NCBI GenBank assembly: GCA_004335835.1
Contig: RWJK01001940.1
Span: 1 to 64,000, forward strand
Length of the DNA: 64,000 bases
Reading direction: 5' to 3'
Source: Scenedesmus sp. ARA3
Taxonomy: Eukaryota; Chlorophyta; Chlorophyceae; Sphaeropleales; Scenedesmaceae
Position 1 is the first letter of the stretch; each line of letters begins with the position of its first letter. Position numbers and translations under genes: made by a program. Of this stretch, positions 10,344 to 21,196 are shown one piece after another. A model generated the notes under the pieces. It worked only from the letters and a program-made list of their open reading frames with translations. It did no database searches and was not told the origin of the DNA.

Positions 10344-11714
10344 GCACGTCTGCTGGCAAAGCTGCCTGCGTAGAGCTGAGGTCTTTATCAGCTGTTGACG
10401 TAGGTTGCAACGTTTATTGCAGCCTTATGCGAATGGTGCTGGCAGGATGCGAGTGCTTCTGCGCTGCCGGTTGGCATATTGCGCAGGGAGCCGTGTCCCA
10501 CAGCAGATGGCTGTCCTTGTACAGATGCATGCAGCTGCGAGCTGAGCGCATGCGCAGGCTATGTCTAGTGGCTAGGTCCAACCTGCGGCACTGCTCTGGT
10601 CAGTTCTGATGTTGTTACAGGCATGTTGCGGCTGGTGGGCAGGGCAGTTGCCTCATTGTTGATGGTCTGACCAGAGTTGTTCTGTACGCCCAGTTGTTCA
10701 GCTGCAGAGCATATAAATTCGTATTACCTGCCAGTCTCATGCTGAGCAAGAGCTGTGGTTTGTGGATTTGGCAGTGGTGCGTGTGTGCTTGCACGGCGTC
10801 TGAGTGTGAATCAGCCAGTTGGGCAACTACAGCTATGGTTGTCACATGTGCAGGCATTACAGGTTGCAAATTAGCTGTTAACATGGAGTTTGCAGCTGTG
10901 TGTGGAAGCTGAGGGCGCTGCCTAGCATTGTGCTGGCACTGAGGGACGGTGCGACAAGCACTTGCTGTGCATATGCTTCCAGGCTGTTGGTCACCCAGAG
11001 TTGACTGCTGGCTTGCACGATTTACATTGTCAACATGGCCCAGCCTGAGGCCCTCTGTTTCTGTCCAGTGCATGTGCAATGCCGCCATCATCATCATGTT
11101 ACCAATGAAGCCATCGCGTTGCTGTTGTTCTTCCACAGGCACAGCACAGCCCTGGCCTGGCATGTCAGTATGCTGCCTGTGCTGTCCGGGGCTGCTCTTG
11201 TGAAGGGGATACGCCGCCTTGTGAGATGCTGTAACAGGTTGCTGTCAACAATAGTGTCCCATCGTCGCTTGATCCTGCAAGCTCGTGAGGGATATTACCT
11301 ATCATGGTGGCAAGTCATCATGGTGGCAAGTCTACAGGCTCAGGTGATTTGTGCTACTCAGTGCTGCCTGATGTGTGCTCCTCCCAGCTGATGCTCTGCA
11401 TGCACTTGACAGTGCAAAGACGGCATGAGCACTTTTGCAAGCAGAAAAACAAGCAACAGTTTGAACTTTTTCTGGATGTGCAGAGGGCAGACAAGGAAAC
11501 GTTCTGCAGGTGTGGTTCGGCTTCATGTCGACAGCAGGGTTTGCTTCAAGAACCATACAGGTCTTACAGCGCGGATCGGCTGCAACGTGCGTTGATCATG
11601 CAATAACGCTGTGATTTAATTTTATTTGTTGCGGCGTGCGTGCTGATTGGCCACGAATCTCACTAGGTCTTGTTCCGTTCTCCCACGCTCTTTCAAGCTC
11701 CAGCGGCAGACAAG
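10344..11714. other. Intergenic region between SLP2 and V-ATPase G
   Basis: The 3' UTR of SLP2 and the promoter and 5' UTR of the V-ATPase subunit G gene should lie here. A TGTAA string, the usual chlorophyte polyadenylation signal, occurs at about 11229. A short direct repeat (TCATGGTGGCAAG, twice) lies around 11302-11331. No further exon is supported. Confidence 0.4.
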
Positions 11715-13238
11715 ATGCAGGTGGCACCAAACTCTGACGGCATTCAAAAGCTATTAGGAGCAGAGCAGGAGGCGTCACGCATCGTAGCAGAAACACGCAA
11801 AGGTACAGTATGTGTGCAGCGAGTGTCGCGTGCAGTGCCAGGCATATGTCGCCCACGCAGCATATAGGGTGCTGGATCACGCAGCCATGGTCTTCTTCAG
11901 TTCCAGTCTGCTTGCTGATAGCCCCTGCTGCTTTCTTGAGCAAGGCCATCAGCACCTTGCTTCTGCTGTGCTGCTGTGGTCTGACCTGCCCTAATTTGTC
12001 GATGATCTGGCTTTGCTGACAACAGCTAAGGCTGAGCGCCTGCGCCAAGCAAAGGCAGAAGCGGAGAAGGAGATTGCAGCATACAGGGCTGAGCGTGAGG
12101 GTGCATACCAGAAAAAGCTGGCAGAGGTACGTGCCACCTGTGTGCCAGGTTCCCTTGCTGGTGTGTGTCCTTGCTGTTGTTGACTGGCTTGACTTGCAGT
12201 ATAGCAGCAGTTGTCAGTGTTACAGTATAGCAGCAGTTGGCAGTGCTGCAGAAATAAGCTGAGGCGTCACTCGTAAAAGGGAACCTTGCAGCAGGCGAGT
12301 CAAGCCGTGAATTCTGGTCCGGTAACTGCTCTGGCAGCAACGTCATACATGTAGCGCTGTCAGCAGTACTCAGCTTGCTTGAGGAACAGGAACAGGATGC
12401 AGCGAAGGCGTTCCATATTGCATTCAGTTGGACAGCTACTTCCCTGCCAGCGTGCTTGTTTGCAGCTGATGCAGCAGCATTTTCATTTGGTTTGCAGCGC
12501 AGGCTGCCGCTGCTTGCAGGAGAGTGCAGCTGCGTGCAGTTGGGCAGAAAACAGGAGGCACAACACAGGCATGCTTGAACTACTGCATCAGCGGTGTTGT
12601 GCATGGTGCATTTGCGCTTTTAAGTATATGTCCATCTGCAGTGAGTCTCCTGCACCAATAACAGCATGCTGTGTCATGAGTTGGCTCCACACTTGCCGAC
12701 AAGCTGCCTGCAGTGCTTGTTGCGCTTGTGGCGCTTGTGCTGGCTGCAGCCTGCTACATGCTGCCTTTTGCCTGCAACGTATGCCAACATGTGTGCTGCA
12801 CTGGTGCTGCTGCTGCAGAGCTCTTCCGGTGCTGCCAGCACACTGGAGCGCCTGACCAAGGAGACGGACGCAAACATCAGCCAGGTGCACGCTGACGTGG
12901 CTGCCAAGAAGAACCTGGTGAGGCCTGCTGCTGCTCATTTGCGTGTTGTGTCAGCTTGCAGGATAGCGTCTTCGTGCGCGTGTGTCTTTGTTGACCAACA
13001 GCCAGGTGCATGCTGATGTGGCTGCCAAGAAGAACCTGGTGAGGCATGCTGCTGCTGCTCTGTTATGCCTGTCAGCTTGCAGGATAGCCTTGTCACCGTC
13101 AGTTAGCAGCGCCCGCTGCTTGCCGTGCATGGTGCATGGCATCAATCTTGGTAGCTGCTGTAACTGCTGCTGCCGCTGCTGCTGCTCCTGCAGGTTGTGG
13201 ACCTGATTGTGAATCATGTCACAACGGTCAAGCTTTGA
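11715..13238 (+). CDS. ATP6V1G: V-type H+-ATPase subunit G
   Basis: Four exons: 11715-11802, 12026-12126, 12819-12917, 13194-13238. All phases match and give 110 aa, the usual length of this family. The start GIQKLLGAEQEASRIVAETRK and the next exon AKAERLRQAKAEAEKEIAAYRAERE are the conserved N-terminal helix of subunit G, which forms the peripheral stalk of the V1 sector with subunit E. The middle exon ends ...DVAAKKNL and the last exon is VVDLIVNHVTTVKL. The protein is predicted to be a soluble coiled coil on the cytosolic face of vacuolar and other acidic membranes. A copy of the exon 3 end with its donor lies in intron 3. Confidence 0.93.
13000..13038 (+). repeat. Downstream copy of V-ATPase G exon 3 end
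   Basis: 39 nt repeat the last codons of exon 3 (SQVHADVAAKKNL; real end 12917) with two synonymous changes. The donor region GTGAGGC and the following CTGCTGCTG are copied as well. Confidence 0.88.
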
Positions 13239-15429
13239 GCTGGCGTGCAGCAAGAGCAGCAGCTAGCTGGTCAATGGCGCTCAAGCAGGCGGGTGCAGCA
13301 GCAGAGATGACTGCAGCAGCAGCAACGGCGCGGTGACCGTGTTGGTTCAGCAGAAACCAGCGCACCTCTGCTTCAGCGCAGCTGCACAAAAGCATGCGCG
13401 AGAAGAGCGGTGTACGGCTGTTGCAGCTGTGATGCTACGTGCCGAAGGGGGCGTTGCAGGGCAGAAGATGCGTTGCGTACGCATCTCCTGGTCATACAGA
13501 TGGAGTTGAACTCAGGCATCTGGTTCAAGTGTGAGCTGCAGGAGAAGGGATGTGCATGTGATACGCCACAAAGTGGGCTCTGTGCAAGGCTCCATGGCAG
13601 CGGGCTTCAGGGACAAACACGGCTGAATGCATTTTGCAGCAACTCGTACTGTTTGTATTCTGCTGTCAAATGTGGAGTGTTGGCAGCAGCGGCGCATCAC
13701 GCTGCTATGCAGCATGATGCACAACTTGTTTCAGCCGTGTTTGTTGGTGTGACATGGTTCTTGAACGTATGCAGGTGTGGCTATGTCGATCATGCATAAA
13801 GCCAGCAGGTTCATGGCGCTGCATGCGCACAGCAATTGCATATGCCATAGCTGGCGCCTCTGTGTAACACTGGTACCTCTTTGCTTTCCTCACGGTTGGG
13901 TTCGGTGCGCTGCCCGAGGAGGCGGCTATTGCGTTCAGCAAAAGTCATCCCAGATTATGACGGTGTGTTGCAAAGGAAAAGCTGCAATTACAGCTCAGAG
14001 CGCATGCAAGCAAGGCACCCAAAACCAACTTGAACGAGAATGCAAGAGCGTTGACACAGGCAACGTCAAGCTCCCAGCTGCAGCATCCGTGCATCACAGC
14101 ACAGCCGCATACCTCTTACCACCCAGCATGTACATGTCCAACATTCCGCCATGTTGGAAGCAGGTTGGTACCACAGCACCCACACCTCCACAGCGTCACA
14201 TGACGTTCAAACAAGGCACTGTTCCCATCACAGCCATCCCTGCAGACCCCGCTACATCTACCAGCTTGTTGCACCACAGCAAGCCTACTCCCCAACCCAA
14301 CCTTTTGCCTGCAACTGCACCCAGCCACTGCTGCTGCACTCATCATGAAGCGTAGGGTTAACACAGCTCAAAATTGAGGCAGCAGAGGTGCACACTTGCA
14401 GTTGCAGTGCAGAGCAGCACTTCTTGCAGCATACACAGCCGTAAACCAGTCAACCAGTAACCCTAGACCTTGGAGGTCGCATATTGCAGCGACGTAGGCA
14501 GTCCCACAGCAACTAAAGCAATGTACAAGAATGAGCGCAGCGCGCCTTTTCACAAACAGACAGCAACGTTGTTAGCACGCTTACTGAGGGTCCACAGCAG
14601 CACAAACAGACATATGGGTGCACCAGGGCAGGCGCTGGCTTGTAAAGTCCCGCCTGACTCAGCACAGGCTGTTGTTACTTTGCCAGCACCAAACATTGGC
14701 TGACACCTGTGGAATGTACCTTTCCAGCCGCAACTGACACAGCAGCAGAAAACCAGTAACGAGCCACAAGCAGACATTGACAGCCAGAGCCCGCCCGCAC
14801 CAAGCAGGCAACATATGTGATCACAGCAGGACTCAACGCAGCACAGCAACCAGCAACTTCAAAGCAAATCACAGCTGCAGATGGGCTATACATTACCCAA
14901 GAGCCTGTGGCACTGCCCCGAGGTCTCAACTGCCAAGTCATGATGACCCCTGGCTGCATTCACACTCAAACTGCTTGGAGTGAGGTCCCAGATGCATGAA
15001 GGCTGCTGATGGGTGCCTAAGTATACGTGTTGTATGCAGCAGGGGCATTGCTTTCAGCCCCGCACCACCCTACAAAAGCTCAAGCTGTTATGCTGTTCAC
15101 AACACGCACACACACAACGTGCCAGCTATGCCACATACTGCTGTGGCACGCTACCGTACACACAAGCGTGCTTGGCAGCAGCGGCTGCAGCAGCAGCAGC
15201 AAGAGCAGCAAGACGCGCGCGGCCATACACATGCAGCTATGCAACCCTCCACACATCCATCCATACTGCATCCTGTACAAAACAGCACACAGCACACACT
15301 GCTGCCAATCCTGCAGCCGCCATATGCACCACACTGCAGCGCAGCAGCGGCATGACCGCCACTTGCACCGCCGCACATGTGCAGTGCCAGCAAGCTGCCA
15401 GTGCAAGTGCATTGCTGCTGCACCTACAC
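13239..15429. other. Convergent intergenic region
   Basis: This 2.2-kb gap lies between the ends of the plus-strand V-ATPase G gene and the minus-strand Kazal-protease gene. I see no exon-like stretch with splice signals. A CAG-rich patch is present around 15176-15210. Confidence 0.4.
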
Positions 15430-18213
15430 TCACCACTTGCTGATGGTGTTCACCAGGAACTGCGTCACAGTGGTGGCCCTGTTCTCTGGCTTATCCTGAA
15501 TGCCAGCCACATGGATCATGCGGATGCGGTTCTTACTGTCCCAAAGCGGGCTGCCGCTCATACCCATGATCGTATCGCAAGTATGGATGTTTGTCAGTGC
15601 ATTGCAATCCACATATGGCACGCTGCAAGTGTTAGCCATGCATGTCCCCTGCGACTGATCCTGCGGGTATCCTGCAACCGTCAGCTTCACATTGCTGTTG
15701 CAGGCTGCTGCCATACCCATGTATCCTGTCAAAGATCCGAGCTTCTTGTTCAGTGTGACAACAGCAACGTCCCAAGTCGCAGGGTTCTTCTTGAACGCGT
15801 CAAACACTGTAACGGACTTCCAGGGAACAACTCCCCATGGGTTGACCATAGAGCCGCTGTCCCTGTAGCGCCCAGGCGCAAAGTTCAGGTTGTAGTAAAA
15901 CGCGTTGCGCTTGGTGTTCCACACGCAGTGAGCAGCAGTCAGCACCTTATCAGGCCTGATCAGTGTCCCAGTGCAGATGTACAGTCCGGTGTTATCCACC
16001 ACTTGGATCTGCCCGATGGCGGTATACGGGTACCCCCGCTCGCACAGGAACCGGTTGTCTGCTCCGATGATCTCCAGCAGGCGGCGGTTGCCGCTGCTGC
16101 TGTTGCTGCTGCTGCTGCCGGTGCTGTTGCCGCTAACTGCTGCTGCTGCTGCCTTTGCAGCCTCCAGCTGCTGCAGCTCTGCAAGGTACTCCTGCAAAGC
16201 CTGGTAGTCCTCATCAACGCTGCTGCTGCTGCCCTGGTTTTCAGACAGTGTGCCGCTCTCCAGCTTCACGGTGCTGCCGCTGCTGTTGCTGCTGCTGCTG
16301 CTGCTGGTTGCGGCGGTTGTATTGGCCTTCTTGAACGGCCAGAAGCTGAAAGTAAACCGACGAGGGGCTGCAGGAGTGAACATTCCGCGGATGCGGCCAA
16401 ACAGCCCCTTTGGCTGCTCCTTCTGCGGCTGCTGCTGCTGCTGCTGCTGCTGTGTGCCGGCTGCTGTGTAGCTGCCAGACTCCTGCACAATCTTGCTGCC
16501 GCTGCTGCTGCCTGCAGACGAGTACAGCGGCTGCTGCTGCTGCTGCTGCATGCTGCCCTTGAGCCATGGGGCAAGCGGGCTGGGGCCTGCTGCCTCCATT
16601 TCAGCCATTGCCCGGGGGATGCGCATCCTGCAGCAGCAGCAAAAGCAGCAGCATGGACAGCATGGAGCTGTGAGTCACGGCCCTGACAAGTAAGATGTTT
16701 TTGTACCAGTAAACAGCAGGCACCTTTCACCACCAATTTGCATGCCGCCATCAACATCCCTCCCGACACAGTCAGCGCAAGCCACCTTGTACACGCACAC
16801 ACCTTGAAGATACGTGCAGCGCAGCGCAGCCTGCAAGTGCCAACAAGCCCACAAGCACCCCACAAGCACCCCAGCCCCTTAACACAAAAACACACGAAGC
16901 ATCCCCCAAAACGCACACACCTGCCCTTGTAGACGTCGCCATTGGATGTGCATCTCAGCGCCTCAACCTGCCAGTTGCCATCAGGCCCAAGCTCAGGCTC
17001 AGGCTGGCTCACTGGCACGCTGCCCTGAGGCCTTGGTGCCAGCTCCTTGGCCAGTTTGATGCGGCCCACATAGCGCAGCCCTTCGTCTCTAAAGGCGTTT
17101 AGGATGTCTTTTGCGACGGTGCGGACACCCTCGAGGCCGTTGGATTCGGCTCCTTGGGGGCCTGGCTTCTGGTCCTCAAAAGGCATTGGCGAGCCTGCAG
17201 GGTAAGGAGTGAATGATCATGTCATGCAAACTGTCAGGCAGCAGAAGCTAGGATGTGCAGTGTGAAAGGGATCCAAGCGTTGGTTGAGTAGGCTCCTTGG
17301 CGCCCTGGCTTCCGATCCTCAAAAGGCATGGGCGAGCCTGCAGGGGAGTTAGAGAGGATGAGAAAGATGAGACAGCACAAGGAGGGGGTGAGGAGGTGCA
17401 AGGTAAGGGTGGGCGCAAAGGACATGTGACGCACACGTGGAGAGGAGTGGGTGGGTGGGTGTTGTTTTTGATGGGACCAGCGCCGAAGCTGCTGCTGCTG
17501 CTGCTGCTAGGCTGCCTGCAGCATTGAGCGCCGGCTGCCACCGACAGCCAGGTGATACATGAAAGAACTGACAGCTGCGTTCATAGGTGTCAGCTGCAGC
17601 AGCTGCAGGCAGGGCTGCTGCACGCTGCTTGCTGGCACCAGCCTGGTGCTGCTGCCCCAGCTGTGTTGGTCTAGCTGCTACTGCTGCTGCCGCCCGAAGC
17701 GCTGCTCCGTGCTGGAAGACCGAGAACAGCTGGCATATCGTTTTCGTATGATGACTGCCACTGCTCGAGGGATTGGGCCCACCCACCTGAGCAAGCCTTG
17801 CCGGAGTCGTCCACCGCGATGTTGGAGCAGCCCGCTATGCATCTGTTCTGATACCACTCGCCATCCTGCCCGCAAACTGGTTGAGTCTCCTGCGGGCAGC
17901 CTACATCCTCGTTGCAGGTGAAGGCCCCCTGCTTGCTGGCACCGGCACTTGCGCTCACGCTGCTGAGGAGAGGGCCTGCGTGACGAAAACAGGACACAGG
18001 ACTAAGCTGATCGATAGCTAGAGGGCTGGCGGGTGATGCTGGCAAAGCGAAAGCTGGATGCAAGTGAGCACTCGGCTCCCATCCCTGCAGGATGCCCTCA
18101 GCGCTCGCACAGCAAAGGCATGTTCATCGCACTTGACCGCATGAACTATGCTTACCTGATAGCAGCAGGAAGATCAGCCAAACACCGGTGCCCATCGTCT
18201 CAGGGCTGGCCAT
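15430..18213 (-). CDS. Secreted Kazal-domain/trypsin-like serine protease
   Basis: Minus-strand exons 18213-18156, 17975-17787, 17194-16921 and 16627-15430 join in phase to 572 aa. Exon 1 is a signal peptide (MASPETMGTG, then VWLIFLLLS). Exon 2 is a six-cysteine Kazal-type inhibitor module (CNEDVGCPQETQPVCG..., NRC, GC, KAC; about residues 36-80). Exon 3 is a charged linker. Exon 4 opens with Gln/Ser-rich sequence and then the protease domain: catalytic His in LTAAHCVW (about H407), Asp in TWDVAVV (D460), Ser in MGMSGSPLW (S531). The fold looks like the S1B/V8-like branch of chymotrypsin-type proteases. A Kazal module fused to a protease may act in cis as a self-inhibitor or targeting module; that is inference. 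A paralogue lies at 45648-47743 on the other strand. Confidence 0.9.
17290..17337 (-). repeat. Upstream copy of Kazal-protease exon 3 start
   Basis: About 48 nt copied from exon 3 (real start 17194), including the CTGCAG acceptor. It codes for (G)SPMPFEDRKPGRQGA in place of SPMPFEDQKPGPQGA and then diverges. It lies upstream in gene direction. Confidence 0.87.
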
Positions 18214-19706
18214 TTTCACTGCCCTCAGTGACTCCAAGACGGACACTCAATGTGGCCTGCCAATGGCATGCAGGCCAGTAAGAAGGAACCTTATGTAACG
18301 AAAAAAGCGGGCTGCCTCAGCGTGATGGCTGCCAGCCGATTGTTTCCAGAGCTCTTCTTGAAGTCGCTAGCAAAGCTTTCTTGGGGATTGAATGCGTCTA
18401 ATACCTCCAGTTTCCGACAGACGCTCTTAATTGAAAAGTCCGGATGCGCCGGTGCCAGAAGAGCGGGCAGCAGTCCGCTGTCATTTAGCCAGGGCTCAGG
18501 CAAACCGCACGCAGCGAGCCGCGCTGAGGCGTCCAAGCCTTGTTTAACACTTTAAGCTGCTAGTTTTCAGCAGCTTGCACCTGCTGTCACCGCACTTTCG
18601 TGACTGACTTGCCAGTTCGCTTTGAGCCCCGTCCAGAGTTGATTACGCCTGCCCAGGGCAGGTGCAAGAGCGACTTTCGAAATCCTTGCATGTCCTGTAA
18701 ACAACTACCGACTATATTGCTGGTGTTTTTGCTGCTGCGGGCATGGTGTAACCAGTGAAGTCACTGCAGCCTGCCACCTGGCAGCAGCTACGGATGAAGA
18801 TGCCCAGCCTCGGCAGCAAAGCCCGCAGACCGCCCATGCTGATAGCTACATCCGGGGATGGACTTCACATAAATAGCTTGCAGGGCAACTGCGCCGCCAG
18901 CCTGCAAGGCCTGGCTTGCTTGGTGGGAGCTAAGTGTTGATGTACATTGACGATTTGGTCATTGCCAGCAACAGCTGAGCACCTGCTTTAGCCGATGCCG
19001 CAATATAAGTAGGCGGCAATCTAATTTGAAGACAACAGCAGGCTGCTTACATGTGACATTCAATCTCATGCTCAGCAACCACCCTCCCAGAGCACGTGCT
19101 GCTGCAGCCTCGGGCTCAGTCCTGAATGATGACTCTGGCCGTGGCTGCCAGCGGGGCCCCTGTCACAGGAAGTGGCTACAGGGTGGCCCAATCACTGATA
19201 GCGTATGGCATACGGTACTGTTGAGCCAACAGGGGTGAACATTCCGCGTATATCTGCTTCCAACTGTCAATGCCAGCACGCATACGCAGTCAGCCTGCAT
19301 CATGATGCAGTGCATGGCGCATGCGCAGTTGTGCGTTTAGCATGCCTACAACTGTCATTTTGCATACACGCATGCTGCTGGCATGCCAGCATCAAAAGGC
19401 ACAAGCATTCGGCACACACTGGAAGCGAGAACAGCAGACAACCCAGGCTCTGCTAAGCAGAGCAAGCCAGCAGACTGAACCAATGATTGAGCGTCGAGGC
19501 TGATGCAACATGTTGCTGATACTGCTGACGACATGACATGCCTTTTCTTATGAAGACTCAGTAGGCTAGTAGTGCAGGGCATGCCGTTGACAAACTCACA
19601 TGTGATGCCTTCAACTGAGCAGGACTGTCATGGCAAAGAGATGTGGACTATATACATGAGCTGGTTGACGCAGGGCAAATAGGCCCATGCGTCGGATGGT
19701 GTCTTG
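18214..19706. other. Intergenic region with a possible retroelement relic
   Basis: The gap lies between the 5' end of the minus-strand protease gene and the 3' end of the minus-strand ferredoxin gene. It should contain the protease promoter. The only protein-like signal is a short reverse-transcriptase-like motif near 18936-18979. No exons are supported. Confidence 0.4.
18936..18979 (+). mobile_element. Possible reverse-transcriptase relic (YIDD motif)
   Basis: A short open stretch reads VLMYIDDLVIASNS followed by TGA. The YxDD box with flanking hydrophobic residues is the catalytic signature of LTR-retrotransposon reverse transcriptases. Stops lie immediately on both sides and no other element part was found, so this would be a decayed fragment. 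A chance match over about ten residues cannot be excluded. Confidence 0.3.
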
Positions 19707-19876
19707 CTACTTGCCCTTGGCCGGCTGCTCGGCCTTCCACTTGCGCACCGCTGCACCTTGGTGCGTCAGCAGCGTCACATCGGATGTTGGTGTCGCGCAG
19801 CAGATGGCCACGTACCCTTGCTTCAGCAGCGGCGGCGGCAGGCAGCTCTGCTGCGGCTGCTTCACGTGGCCCGCCT

Positions 19877-19926
<50 letters not shown>

Positions 19927-20837
19927 TGGACGGCGGCGGCATCAGTGGCGGTAAACAAGTAGTCCTGCTGCGGCTGCTTCACGTGGCCCGCCTGGTGGCC
20001 AAGTGGAGGCGGCAGCGGCAGGTGGGGGCGGCGCAAAGGGGAAGCAGCGGCGGCGGCAGCAGCAACAGCAGCAGCAGCAGCAGCAGTGACGGCGGCGGTG
20101 GCAGCGGTGGAGGATCTGGTGGCATGGAAAGCCGGGTAGGCTCCGCTACATGTCTTCTGGCTGATTCTGGCTGCTTAAACCTAGCTGATGTTGTGCATGA
20201 CGTGCAGCTACATCTCGATCTGCTTTGCGCGTGCAACGTTTAGCCTGTGCTGTTGTGTGCTGCCTGCCGCCAGGTGGCTCACCAGCAGCTTGCACACGCA
20301 GCTGGTGCAGGTGCCCATGCGGCAGGAGGCAGGCAGGTGCACGCCCTGCAAGATAGCAGCAGCAGCAGCAGCAGCCCAAGGCAGCATGAGGCGACCATGG
20401 ATTATGTGTGCGACGGTGTGGGCGGTGCTACATTGCGCAAGGCTGGATAAGCATGCACAGTTTCCTCCGGTGGTCTGATGGCTGGCAACAAACAGCGCAC
20501 CATGCAGTTCATGCTGTTGTGTCACATGGCGGGAGCACCGCCTGATTTGGAGCCAATGACAGCCTCATTGGGCGACTGCTGCCCAATGCTGAACACAGCT
20601 GAGTTCTCAGCAGCTGTAAAGGACACTTACAGCATAGCTTGCAATGTCATAGATGCTCTTGCTTGAGCCAGCTCGGAAGACTGCCTCTCTGCCTCCCGGT
20701 AGCACTAGAGTGACGGTGTGCACCTTGTCTGCTCGGCATGTCAGTGCTCGTCTGCTGCTGCTCCTGCTGCGATGCAGCAAGACCCGAGACGGTGCGTTGC
20801 AGCTCGATAGTCTGACACGTGGACAGAAAACGTCCAT
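19707..20837 (-). CDS. Plant-type [2Fe-2S] ferredoxin, plastid-targeted
   Basis: Three minus-strand exons, 20837-20631, 20345-20283 and 19874-19707, all joined in phase 0, give 145 aa. Residues 1 to about 38 are Arg/Ser-rich with almost no acidic residues, as in a transit peptide. The core reads HTVTLVLPGGREAVFRA, SIYDIASYAGVHLPASC, then C-R-M-G-T-C-T-S-C, the cluster motif CX4CX2C. The fourth cysteine is in GYVAICCATPTSDVTLLTH, equivalent to the classical TCVAYPTSD region. The protein would carry electrons in the chloroplast stroma. The stretch before GYVAICC (KQPQQSCLPPPLLKQ) is less acidic than in photosynthetic ferredoxin, so a specialised ferredoxin isoform is likely. An in-frame alternative exon 3 start is described separately. 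Confidence 0.87.
19966..19992 (-). repeat. Upstream in-frame copy of ferredoxin exon 3 start
   Basis: It copies the codons AGHVKQPQQ with an acceptor CCACCAG (real exon starts at 19874). The reading frame stays open from this copy through a poly-Ala stretch into the real exon. Use of this acceptor would insert about 39 residues and duplicate AGHVKQPQQ in the protein. Confidence 0.82.
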
Positions 20838-21196
20838 TAAAACGTTACAAAGTGACGGTTGGGAGCGAGATCAGGGGCCGTGAAGCCAGAATGGGGTTGA
20901 CACGTGCAACAGAGCTCCGAGAGTTTCGGTCCAATGGCACAACCACACCGCAACAATACAAGCAAGCGAGTCAATTCATCAAGTATGCGACATAGAACAA
21001 CGTCAGCAGACCATCACCAGACTCGCCCAGTACAGCATTGCTGTAGTTTGCTTGAGGTTTTAGCTGAACTTTGCACCTGGATGACCACAGCTAGTGACAA
21101 CAGGTGTGACAAAGGCCTAGCAGCTAAAACCTCAAGCAAACTATGCAATCCTCCGCAGATATACACGCTACTGTACAATGTAGTTCACATGCCCCC
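20838..21196. other. Short intergenic region with a strong inverted repeat
   Basis: This 359-bp interval lies between the ferredoxin start and the stop of the signal peptide peptidase-like gene (both minus). It must contain the 3' UTR of the latter and the promoter of the former. A 23-bp perfect inverted repeat is its main feature. Confidence 0.6.
21044..21143. ncRNA. Long hairpin: possible small-RNA precursor
   Basis: Arms 21044-21066 and 21121-21143 are perfectly complementary over 23 bp, separated by 54 bp. Similarity extends a few bases outward on both sides (ATTGC...). A perfect stem of about 23 bp with a moderate loop is compatible with a miRNA-like or other small-RNA precursor, or with a small foldback element. 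Nothing in the sequence shows that it is transcribed on its own. It lies in the presumed 3' UTR of the peptidase gene. Confidence 0.4.

Noticed and set aside
15013..16686. Long plus-strand open frame of 557 codons
   Set aside because: It is antisense to the Kazal-protease gene and is kept open by CTG runs read as poly-Leu; it has no splice or domain support.
20146..20379. Cysteine-rich minus-strand frame overlapping ferredoxin exon 2
   Set aside because: It is another frame of the ferredoxin exon and intron; the CX4CX2C frame is the coding one.
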